Part shown: positions 8,762 through 16,664 of the stretch, piece by piece
Position numbering within the stretch: the first letter of the stretch is position 1
Layout of the letters: every line of letters begins with the position of its first letter
Origin: Candidatus Iainarchaeum sp.
GTDB lineage: Archaea > Iainarchaeota > Iainarchaeia > JAADDC01
DNA length: 38,875 nucleotides
Direction: 5' to 3'
Assembly (NCBI GenBank): GCA_030445695.1
Contig: JASUTF010000004.1
Location: forward strand, 1 to 38,875
The notes under the pieces: model-generated
What the model was told of the DNA's origin: nothing
Database searches by the model: none
What the model saw: the letters and a program-made list of their open reading frames with translations, nothing else
Program-made: the position numbers and the translations under genes

Positions 8762-8843
8762 TACCCAATCATCTTTCTGTTCGATGACCTGTCGAGCGTA
8801 AGCGAAGACAGGGCGCGTCCGGCCAAAGCACTTGGCCTTCGTG

Positions 8844-8858
8844 ATCCCAGCCCCCGCA
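8844..8858 (+). repeat. partial 3'-end copy of tRNA-Leu
   Basis: ATCCCAGCCCCCGCA is a 15/15 match to tRNA 3' end 8747-8761, also preceded by TTCG. Confidence 0.85.
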
Positions 8859-8887
8859 CTTTTATGTCCTTATATCCTCTTTTTCTA

Positions 8888-8943
8888 GGCGATGATGACG
8901 TGTACAACCGCTGACCGGTGATGACAAGCAAACCGTCTGAGCC
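8888..8943 (+). ncRNA. C/D box sRNA candidate (2'-O-methylation guide)
   Basis: GGC-G-ATGATGA (C) - CGTGTACAACCG (12 nt) - CTGA (D') - CCG - GTGATGA (C') - CAAGCAAACCGT (12 nt) - CTGA (D) - GCC. Canonical archaeal geometry with terminal GGC/GCC stem. Upstream TATA-like CTTTTATG about 25 bp before. Confidence 0.85.
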
Positions 8944-8979
8944 GCCCAGTATTTTAAAGGGAGATAGTCATTTCATAGC

Positions 8980-10236
8980 ATGAGCGTCGTATCGGAGTAT
9001 CTAAAGTTTCTGGGGAACAAAACGGAGGAGGAAGTTGTCGAGGCGGTTCTCAAATTGGCAAAGAGGGCAGGTTTCCACAACATAGAGGAGATCGATTCCC
9101 TCTCGAAGGGAGACCGCGTGTATTACCGCAGGGGGAACTTCCTGGCACTGGCGGTGATCGGTGACGGCGACGAGGGTAGAATCGTCGTTTCCCACGTCGA
9201 TGCGCCCCGCATTGACCTGAAGCCCCGGCCCTTCGTGGAGATGGACGGTTACGTATATCTGAAGACCCACTACTACGGCGGAATCAAGCCCTACCAGTGG
9301 ATAGGGGTCCCCCTTGAGATCAGGGGGAAAGTAGTGACCGTGGACGGTGAGGAGTACTCCGTTTCCATCCCGACGGTCATAACAGACTTCGCCCCGCATC
9401 TCGATAGGAACTGGGGGGACAAGAAGGTCTCGGAGGCGTTCGACCCGGAGAAGCTCGAGCCCATTGTTGCCCTCGGGACGAAGGATGGCGTTCTGGAGAA
9501 GATAAAGGACGAGTTCGGTGTGGAGGAGGCGGACTTCCTTTCTGCCGACCTGAAACTCGTTCCGCGCATACAGCCGGAGATCTTCGGGGCCCACAGGGAA
9601 CTAATCATGGCCTATGGCCACGACGACCGTTCCTGCGTCTTCTCCTCCGCCAGGGCGATAATGGATGCTGACTACCATGGGGGCATCTCTGTGGCACTCT
9701 TTGTGGATCGCGAGGAGACGGGCAGCACGACAGAGGGCTCCGCCGCCTCCCGGGTGGTGGACCACTTCCTCATCACCCTGCTCAGGAAACTGGGGAAAGG
9801 GGGTGACTTCACCTCCCTACTGGACTTCTACGCGCGTTCAAGGGTAATATCGGCGGACGTTACCGCGGGTTACGACCCGCTCTACGGCGATCTATACGAC
9901 AAGGAGAACGCCCCGAAGCTGGGTAACGGCGTTGTTGTATCCCGCTACTCCGGCACGGGTGGGAAGTACTACGGCAGTGAGGCAAGCGCCGGCTACGTCG
10001 CGTGGATCCGCAGAGTCCTCGAGGAAAACGAGGTGCCATACCAGTCCGGGACGCTGGGCAAGGTGGGGACGGCCGGCGGGGGAACGGTGGCCACATACTT
10101 CGCCGTCAGGGGTGCTGATGTGGTGGATATGGGGCCTGCAGTCCTTTCCATGCACTCCCCCGTCGAAGTGATGGCAGGAGCGGATCTGGAGTCCGCCTAC
10201 AGGGCCTACAGGCACTTCTACGAGTGGGTGGATTGA
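8980..10236 (+). CDS. M18-family aspartyl aminopeptidase
   Basis: VSHVDAPRIDLKPRPF, YGHDDRSC, DREETGSTTEGSAAS and MGPAVLSMHSPVEV motifs typical of M18 metallopeptidases. Confidence 0.9.
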   Translation: MSVVSEYLKFLGNKTEEEVVEAVLKLAKRAGFHNIEEIDSLSKGDRVYYRRGNFLALAVIGDGDEGRIVVSHVDAPRIDLKPRPFVEMDGYVYLKTHYYGGIKPYQWIGVPLEIRGKVVTVDGEEYSVSIPTVITDFAPHLDRNWGDKKVSEAFDPEKLEPIVALGTKDGVLEKIKDEFGVEEADFLSADLKLVPRIQPEIFGAHRELIMAYGHDDRSCVFSSARAIMDADYHGGISVALFVDREETGSTTEGSAASRVVDHFLITLLRKLGKGGDFTSLLDFYARSRVISADVTAGYDPLYGDLYDKENAPKLGNGVVVSRYSGTGGKYYGSEASAGYVAWIRRVLEENEVPYQSGTLGKVGTAGGGTVATYFAVRGADVVDMGPAVLSMHSPVEVMAGADLESAYRAYRHFYEWVD

Positions 10237-10291
10237 GCTCAGGACAGAGTGGTTTCATCACCTTCAGCTACACCCGTTCTCATCATCGCCC
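10235..10291 (-). ncRNA. C/D box sRNA candidate (2'-O-methylation guide)
   Basis: Minus strand reads GGGC-G-ATGATGA (C) - GAACGGGTGTAG (12 nt) - CTGA (D') - AG - GTGATGA (C') - AACCACTCTGTC (12 nt) - CTGA (D) - GCTC. Terminal stem GGGC/GCTC. Confidence 0.8.
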
Positions 10292-10320
10292 CTTTAATTT
10301 TGTTCCTTGATCTTTAATGC

Positions 10321-10998
10321 GTGAAGGTCTGTCCAAAGTGCGGCAGGACGGAGAAGGAGGTTCCTTTCATCGGCTTCTTCTGCCGTGACTGCTATCTGGA
10401 AGACCACGACGTTGTTCGTTTTCCCGAGCGACTGGAACTGCCCTACTGCGTGTCCTGCGAGCGCATATACACGGGCAGGTGGACGGAGTTTTCCCTGGAC
10501 GCCCTGCGCCACTGGCTGGAGGGGAAGGTAAAGACGTCCGCGGACAATGCGAGGATCACATTCTCATTCCCTGAGATGGATGAGGAGAAAATCATCTATC
10601 GCTTCATCCTGCGGGGGGAGATTGAGGGCACGGAGGTGGAGGTCCCGGGTGATGGCGAGATCATACTCAAGAAGACCCTCTGCCCGCGCTGTGCCCGCGA
10701 GTCGGGCGGCTATTACGAGGCGGTGATTCAGATACGTGGCAGCAACGTCTACGACCACGCGGAGGAAGTGGCAAGGATGGTGGAGCGCGAGAAGGGTGAG
10801 TATAACTTCGTGGCAAAGGTTGTTGAACGCAAGGAGGGCGTGGATCTATACGTTGGCTCCAGAAAGATCGCTGAAAAGGTGGCCAAGAAGATAGAGCGCC
10901 GTTACGGCATAAAACCGGTCCGCTCGTACACGCTCGTCACCGAGAAGAACGGCAAACGGTTGTATAGGGTAACCATCGCCCTGCACTTCAAGGACTGA
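10321..10998 (+). CDS. NMD3-family ribosome biogenesis protein
   Basis: GTG start. N-terminal CPKCGR...FCRDCYLE and CPRCARESGGYYEAVIQIR motif characteristic of archaeal NMD3. Confidence 0.9.
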   Translation: MKVCPKCGRTEKEVPFIGFFCRDCYLEDHDVVRFPERLELPYCVSCERIYTGRWTEFSLDALRHWLEGKVKTSADNARITFSFPEMDEEKIIYRFILRGEIEGTEVEVPGDGEIILKKTLCPRCARESGGYYEAVIQIRGSNVYDHAEEVARMVEREKGEYNFVAKVVERKEGVDLYVGSRKIAEKVAKKIERRYGIKPVRSYTLVTEKNGKRLYRVTIALHFKD

Positions 10999-11569
10999 AG
11001 TGGAACAGCTTGCCCCTGAGCCCCGGGTTCACCACGACGGTTTCTCCGATCCACGTTTCGCTCCCGGCGCGCTCGTGCACGTGCCCTACGATGGCCACCC
11101 TTGGTTGGTATTCCTCTATATACCAGCGGACGGCCTCCGAGCCGGCGTCGTGCCCGCTCATGGTTCTTGCGAGTTCCGTTCCCTTCGGCGGGGTGTGCGA
11201 CACGAATATGTCTGTCTTTCCGAGCCGTTCAAGGATCTTGTATGCGTAGTCCTCGTCCCACTCGAAGAGGGTGTTGAAAGGGGTCCGTGGGGAACCCCCT
11301 ATGCCACCTATGCGTATCCCCTTTACGTTCTCCACCCTCCCGTGTATCACGTGGCGGAAGAACTCCTCCAGATGGTCTGGCCGCTCGTTGTTTCCCGGAA
11401 CGATGTAGAGGAGGTCGTTTATTGGAAGGAGAATGTCCGCGGCTGTTTCAAGCCCCCTCTCGCCGAAGGTGAGGTCGCCGGCACATATATAAATGTCCGC
11501 GTCCTCCTGGGTGAGGGATCTGAGCTGGTGCCAGTCGTTATGTATATCACTGAAGGCGAGGATCCGCAT
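10988..11569 (-). CDS. calcineurin-like metallophosphoesterase
   Basis: FSDIHND, CAGDLTF, GNNERPD and VGHVHERAG motifs. Confidence 0.92.
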   Translation of the reverse strand: MRILAFSDIHNDWHQLRSLTQEDADIYICAGDLTFGERGLETAADILLPINDLLYIVPGNNERPDHLEEFFRHVIHGRVENVKGIRIGGIGGSPRTPFNTLFEWDEDYAYKILERLGKTDIFVSHTPPKGTELARTMSGHDAGSEAVRWYIEEYQPRVAIVGHVHERAGSETWIGETVVVNPGLRGKLFHFSP

Positions 11570-11683
11570 TACACCACCATATAAACCTGACGGTGGGAAG
11601 GTTTAACCATATTACCCTGATGCTTCGGCATCCTTATCTTTTGAGTTAAGAAGTGAAGACCCCAATAGTATTCTCGGGGGCGG

Positions 11684-12427
11684 ATGGTGGAGGCGACTCG
11701 CGGCGTAAAGGCCGTTAAGATAAACGGGAAAGAAAAGGGCACCGACTGGATCACGGTGCCCAACGTCATGTACTACGATCTCTACGTGAACGGGGAGCGC
11801 ATAGCGGAACTCAGGGCAATGCCCTTTGCTCTGAGGGAACTAGCAATTGGATACCTTCTGGCGAATGCATACATAGAGGAGCCGCACATGATCGAGTCCG
11901 TCTCCGTTTCTTCAGACCGTATAGACGTTTATACCGATTCCGAGTTCGAGTTCCGCTACCAGTACTTCAAGGAGAAAAACATGAAGCCCATAGAGGCAGT
12001 AAAGATAGAGAGGATCACGTCAAACTACCAGGTCTCGCGGGACAAGATTTACGAGAAGCTTTCCCTCGCCGAGGAAAGGGCCGTGCTGTCAAAGGAGATC
12101 CCAGGGACGAATTTCGCCTTTGTCGCGGACTATAATGGATATTTCTTCCTCGCCGAGGACGTTTACCCCGATTCTGCCTTCTACAAGGCGCTCGGGCGGG
12201 CCGTATCCCAGAACTTCGACTTTAGAAGGTCCATGGTGGTGGTTTCCGACGTCCTTTTCCCGGAGTTCGTCGTTTTCTCCGCTTATATGGGCATACCCCT
12301 TGCCGGATCGGTGCGCGGCGTTCCGTCCCTTTCCATTGACATCTCCGAGACGATTTCCGGCCAGACCCTCTTTTACGTTCAGCCGCGGTCCCTGGTCGTT
12401 CTCTCCAATCCGCAAAGAATTATATAG
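11684..12427 (+). CDS. divergent FdhD-like protein
   Basis: ALRELAIGYLLAN and EDVYPDSAFYKALGRAV align with FdhD motifs (LAVGFLLGEG; EDVGRHNAVDKxIG). GVPSLSIDIS/SETISG near the C-terminus. Confidence 0.75.
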   Translation: MVEATRGVKAVKINGKEKGTDWITVPNVMYYDLYVNGERIAELRAMPFALRELAIGYLLANAYIEEPHMIESVSVSSDRIDVYTDSEFEFRYQYFKEKNMKPIEAVKIERITSNYQVSRDKIYEKLSLAEERAVLSKEIPGTNFAFVADYNGYFFLAEDVYPDSAFYKALGRAVSQNFDFRRSMVVVSDVLFPEFVVFSAYMGIPLAGSVRGVPSLSIDISETISGQTLFYVQPRSLVVLSNPQRII

Positions 12428-12447
12428 ATCTATGCCATTCTTTTGCC

Positions 12448-13575
12448 GTGCGGCGTGACCTGAGCTTTCTCGGAGCACTTGCCCTCCTTGTGGGTACGCA
12501 GATAGGTGCCGGAATTCTCGGTCTCCCGAAGGTACTGGCGCCTCTCGGCTTCTTCTGGGGCACCGTGGTGCTGTTCCTGTCTGGAATGCTCCTCGCTCTG
12601 ACCGCCATTATGCTCGTGGAGGCGCTCTACCTCACGAACCCCAGATACCACTACTTCGAGCTTACGGAGCACCATCTCGGCCCCCGAATGGCATTTCTTC
12701 TCACTCTGGCCATTCTCTACGCCGGCTACGGGGCACTGATCGCGTACACGGCGGGCCTCGGCTCCATACTTGCCGATGTTTTCGGAGGATCTCCGCAGCT
12801 CTGGGCGGGGATCGCGTGGGCGGTGCTTTCGGTGATCATCCTTCTTGGGCTGCGGATCTCCGGCGCGGCTGAGGAGTCCCTAACCATCCTCATGATCTTG
12901 CTCATATCCACGATCTTCCTCTGGGCACTCCCCGAGATGCGTGTGTACACCGCGCGCTTCGACCTGGTGAGCTTTACGGTGGCCTTCGGCGTCGCCGTCT
13001 TCGCCTTTTCAGGACACCTCGTTATTCCAGAGATCGTTCAGGGCGTTAAGAACATGGGGAGGACGATTATGGCCATTCTGGCCGCCTTCTCTCTCGTCTT
13101 CCTCATGTACACCTTCTTCTCGCTGGCCATCATAGGGGTTGCGGGGGAAAACGTCCCGGAGATAGGAACGGAGGCGCTCGTAGAAAACCTGGGCACCGAT
13201 CTCGCGTTCATCGCCATTCTCCTGCCGTTCCTGACCATCACCACGTCCTTCATAGGTATGGGCATTGCACAGAAGGACATCCTGCGCGAACTGGTGCGTA
13301 ACCGCTTTCTGGCGTGGCTCCTTGCCGTCTTCCCTCCGATCCTCGTTTATTATCTGGGCGCCCAGTCCTTTGTGGGGGCCATATGGCTGGCCTCCTTTGG
13401 CATCCTCGTTGCCTCAGGGATCCTCCCCCCGCTTCTTCTGATAAGGGCAAGGCGTGAGAGGAGGAGGGCCCTAACGCCCCTCCCCGACTGGCTTGTCAGC
13501 ACTGTTCTTGCATTCTTCGCACTAATTTTGCTCTACTCGGTTGTATCTGCCCTGTTCGGCTGGGCCGCAGCGTAA
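12448..13575 (+). CDS. amino acid permease (HAAAP/APC superfamily)
   Basis: GTG start. GTQIGAGILGLPKVLAPLGFFWG N-terminal motif and ~11 hydrophobic segments. Confidence 0.88.
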   Translation: MRRDLSFLGALALLVGTQIGAGILGLPKVLAPLGFFWGTVVLFLSGMLLALTAIMLVEALYLTNPRYHYFELTEHHLGPRMAFLLTLAILYAGYGALIAYTAGLGSILADVFGGSPQLWAGIAWAVLSVIILLGLRISGAAEESLTILMILLISTIFLWALPEMRVYTARFDLVSFTVAFGVAVFAFSGHLVIPEIVQGVKNMGRTIMAILAAFSLVFLMYTFFSLAIIGVAGENVPEIGTEALVENLGTDLAFIAILLPFLTITTSFIGMGIAQKDILRELVRNRFLAWLLAVFPPILVYYLGAQSFVGAIWLASFGILVASGILPPLLLIRARRERRRALTPLPDWLVSTVLAFFALILLYSVVSALFGWAAA

Positions 13576-13590
13576 AAATTAGAAAAGGGT

Positions 13591-14685
13591 TTAGAGGGGC
13601 TGGAAACGTCCCTCCAACTTCTTGAGAACTTCTGGCAGCGTTGTGTACTCCATCTCGTTCTCTGCGAGGCGGTGCGGCTCGAACGGTCCGTGGCGGCGCA
13701 TGTAGTCGGCCACTGCGTTGGCGAGTTCCCTTGCGCGGTCGAAGGCCGGGTCGTCGAACATGTCAACAGGCCCTTCCAGCATGCCGTTGGCGATCTGGAA
13801 GCCCATGGCTATGACCCTTGGGGGACCGTCGAAGCGCGTGGGGTGCGCGTCCCTGAACGCCACGGGCATTAACGGGCCGTTGTGGGAGCCGCGCATCCAG
13901 CCCTGGACGAGGTGCGGGAACGCGAACGGCTCGAGGACCTCCCCCACCGCCGGGAAGCCGTGCTGGGCACGGACGATCATGACGGGGTCGTCCTTGCCCA
14001 CATACTTGCCCGCGATCTGGTTCAGGAGGTCCGTGGACGTGACAGCGGCCACTTCGCCGTCGCTCTTGCGGAAGACGGACTTGATGACGTAGCGACCGGG
14101 CTGGCCAATGAGGGCGAGCATGTCGTACATCTCCTCCGGTGTTCTGAAGCGGACCTTCCTGTGTGCCTTGACGTCGTGGACCTCGAACTCAAACCCGTCG
14201 TGCATGCTGGGGTCGAAGACGAGACCAGCCGTGTTGAAGGGGTCCGCGAACATCTTGAAGAGGGGCATGTTCCACGCTCCGGGCTCCGTCTTGTCCGCCG
14301 CGAATACGATCACTGGCTCAGAGGGGCGCTCCTCGAAGGACATCTCCGCCACTCCTGGCCCCATGCCCTTGAGGTTGCCGGAGAACGTGTCCTTGAGCAG
14401 GTCCTGGCCCGCTCCGTAGAGCTTCAGTTCCTTTGCCACTTCTGCACATTCCTTGAACACGTCCCAAGCGAGCCCGTGGATCTCTGGGTTCTCTATGAAT
14501 TTGTCGTGGGTCATGACGAGGATCATGTCGTCGCCCACGTGGCCCACGTAGTAGTCAAAGATCTTGCCGTCCTCCCGTGCCTCCTCCAGCAGGTCCTCCG
14601 CCGTAAGGATCACGTCAGGGTGGACGGACGAGTGGCCCGGAAAACCACCTACATCTGCCTTTATTACAGAGAGCGTTACCTTCAT
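13591..14685 (-). CDS. fbp: fructose-1,6-bisphosphate aldolase/phosphatase (archaeal type V)
   Basis: MKVTLSVIKADVGGFPGHSSVHPDV...HDKFIENPEIHGLAWD. Near-invariant signature. Confidence 0.96.
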   Translation of the reverse strand: MKVTLSVIKADVGGFPGHSSVHPDVILTAEDLLEEAREDGKIFDYYVGHVGDDMILVMTHDKFIENPEIHGLAWDVFKECAEVAKELKLYGAGQDLLKDTFSGNLKGMGPGVAEMSFEERPSEPVIVFAADKTEPGAWNMPLFKMFADPFNTAGLVFDPSMHDGFEFEVHDVKAHRKVRFRTPEEMYDMLALIGQPGRYVIKSVFRKSDGEVAAVTSTDLLNQIAGKYVGKDDPVMIVRAQHGFPAVGEVLEPFAFPHLVQGWMRGSHNGPLMPVAFRDAHPTRFDGPPRVIAMGFQIANGMLEGPVDMFDDPAFDRARELANAVADYMRRHGPFEPHRLAENEMEYTTLPEVLKKLEGRFQPL

Positions 14686-14767
14686 GTTATCACCCAAAGA
14701 AAAACGCATTTCGCATATAAAATAGTGATTTTTGTGCCTGTTCGGTGGTTACAAAGAAAAAGAAGGG

Positions 14768-15067
14768 TTATTTCTTGCCCATCTTGACGATGCGGAACCT
14801 CGGTGGCTCCAGCCACTGGGAGTGGCATCGCGGGCACTTGGAGGCCTCGCGTGCAGACGGCTTGAATACGAAGCCGCACTTCTTGCACCGCTGTGGTATT
14901 ATGACAAGCCGCATGCCCTTCCGCTGTATGGAGAACTGTATGTGCGGCAGATCCTGGCGCACCGTTTTGGCATCTATCTTTAGAATCCTCGCAATATCCT
15001 CCGGGGAGAGTGGAACCTCCGTTTCGGACAGCAGTTCAATAATCCTCTGACGCCTGCTCATCCCCAT
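14768..15067 (-). CDS. HTH plus zinc-ribbon predicted transcriptional regulator
   Basis: RRQRIIELLSETEVPLSPEDIARIL...VRQDLPHI (wHTH) followed by CKKCGFVF...CPRCHSQWLEPP. Confidence 0.9.
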   Translation of the reverse strand: MGMSRRQRIIELLSETEVPLSPEDIARILKIDAKTVRQDLPHIQFSIQRKGMRLVIIPQRCKKCGFVFKPSAREASKCPRCHSQWLEPPRFRIVKMGKK

Positions 15068-15118
15068 GTTGCAAATAATGGCGGCAATGATTATATACGG
15101 AAGGGGTCATCTACGTTT

Positions 15119-16042
15119 ATGGACGAAGTGCAGAAAATTCTCGACGATATCCGGGCCCTTCGCGTTCAGGGTGCCCGCAACGTTGCCCTTGCAGCCCTCA
15201 AAGCCGTTAAAATTGTGGCAGAGCGTTCATCGGATGCGGATCTTGTGGATAACGTGAAGAACGTAGTCCTTGAACTGGCCAGAACCCGGCCCACCGAGCC
15301 CGCCATGAGGGACGCCCTGACGTATGTTCTACGCCACCTGTCGTCGAAGGAAGAACTTCTCAAGGCCATCGACCGGTACGAAGACGAGATCCGGGAAGCG
15401 GAGGAGAAGATAGCGGATTACGGTGCCCGCAGGGTTCCCGACGGCGGAGTCGTCATCACGCACTGCCACTCCACCACCGTCGTTCGTGTTCTTACCCGGG
15501 CCAAGGAGGTGGGAAAGGAGTTCCGTGTTGTGGTGACGGAGACCCGCCCCAAATACCAGGGGAAGATAACGGCAAGGGAACTCCTTGAAGCGGGCATTCC
15601 CGTCACGTACATTGTCGATTCGGCGGCATACCTCTTCATGCGTGATGCAGACCTCTATATTACGGGGGCAGATGCCATCACGTCCGACGGCTACGTGGTG
15701 AACAAGATCGGAACGGCGCTCATGGCCCTCGCAGCCAAGCGTTTTGACGTCCCTTACTGCGTGGCGGCGAGCACGCTGAAATACGATCCCGTTACAGCAG
15801 CGGGCTTTGAGGAGCCCATCGAGGAGCGAGACCCCTCCGAGGTCGTAGATCCCTCGGAGCTTCCAGGGGCAGAGATACGGAATCCGGCCTTTGACGTGAC
15901 GCCCCCCGATCTGGTAGATGGTATAATATCCGAAATAGGTGTTTACGCCCCGCAGATCTTCCCCGCCATGGTGGCACAGCAGAAGGGCGTTTCGGACCTT
16001 GAAGAGGTCATTGCACTGTTCGAGCTGGTAAGGCAGAAATGA
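15119..16042 (+). CDS. aIF2B-like / ribose-1,5-bisphosphate isomerase family protein
   Basis: VITHCHSTTVVRVL, VVTETRPKYQGKITARELLEAGIPVTYIVDSA and GADAITSDGYVVNKIGT motifs of the eIF2B-alpha/R15P isomerase family. Confidence 0.92.
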   Translation: MDEVQKILDDIRALRVQGARNVALAALKAVKIVAERSSDADLVDNVKNVVLELARTRPTEPAMRDALTYVLRHLSSKEELLKAIDRYEDEIREAEEKIADYGARRVPDGGVVITHCHSTTVVRVLTRAKEVGKEFRVVVTETRPKYQGKITARELLEAGIPVTYIVDSAAYLFMRDADLYITGADAITSDGYVVNKIGTALMALAAKRFDVPYCVAASTLKYDPVTAAGFEEPIEERDPSEVVDPSELPGAEIRNPAFDVTPPDLVDGIISEIGVYAPQIFPAMVAQQKGVSDLEEVIALFELVRQK

Positions 16043-16075
16043 TAAAATGAGAAAAAAGTAAAGCGGGCCGTGGGC

Positions 16076-16499
16076 TCACTGTGCCATCATGCTGCCCATG
16101 ACGTTGAACATAGCCACGCCGTACAGCACCACTGCGGCTGCCACTATGAGGGCCAGCACGAACGCTACCACTAAGTGCGTGCTCACGTCTTTCTTGACTT
16201 CGCTGGGCGTGTCGGAGACCATAACCACGATCCAGCCGATCAGGCCGAGGGCGAAGTACATGTACCATGCCCTGTAGATGTTCTCCTTGTCCTGGAAGTA
16301 GTAGTATATCAGCAGGCCAAGGTATAGCGCCATCCGATCATTGGCACCACGATGGCAAGTAGCTGGGCTATTGCAAGAATGCCTGCAACCTTTGCAAGGC
16401 CCTCGTTCTTATCCTTCTTCACGAGCCAGATGATTGCTGGCCCGATCACGGGAATGAACGCCAGGAGGAACCAGGCCCATGCCTTTTCATACTAGCCAT
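16076..16499 (-). pseudogene. small multi-TM protein apparently split by two 1-nt frameshifts (or two overlapping ORFs)
   Basis: ORF 16076-16333 (MALYLGLLIYYYF...) is preceded on the same strand by membrane-protein-like reading YEKAWAWFLLAFIPVIGPAIIWLVKKDKNEGLAKVAGILAIAQLLAIVVPMIG in another frame. The upstream ATG (MAS) at 16499 lies in a third frame. Confidence 0.6.
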
Positions 16500-16569
16500 T
16501 CAAACACCTCCCTTGTGCCATAATCTGGGTTTCATGGAATAAAAATGCGTGCGTCTTCCCCGAACCGGA

Positions 16570-16581
16570 TTTTTAAAAAAC
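16570..16581 (+). promoter_or_regulatory. TATA-like promoter for L3 operon
   Basis: TTTTTAAAAAAC about 90 bp upstream of the L3 start codon, implying a ~65-nt leader. Confidence 0.6.
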
Positions 16582-16664
16582 CTTTTGTGCCCCAACTTCT
16601 TAGGTTCTCTTACCCGCCTCTGCCGGCTGGGCATGCGGGGATGACTGACAAACGGTGAATAGGC

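Noticed and set aside
3673-8858. A single genomic island between tRNA-Val and tRNA-Leu
   Set aside because: The repeats at the two tRNAs are each local copies of their own tRNA 3' end and do not match each other; no integrase, transposase or plasmid genes lie between them.
13882-14787. 301-aa plus-strand ORF
   Set aside because: Antisense to the FBP aldolase/phosphatase gene.
16621-16658. L3 leader as a C/D-box sRNA (GGATGACTGAC)
   Set aside because: Only a degenerate C box and an immediately adjacent CTGA with no 12-nt guide; geometry does not fit.
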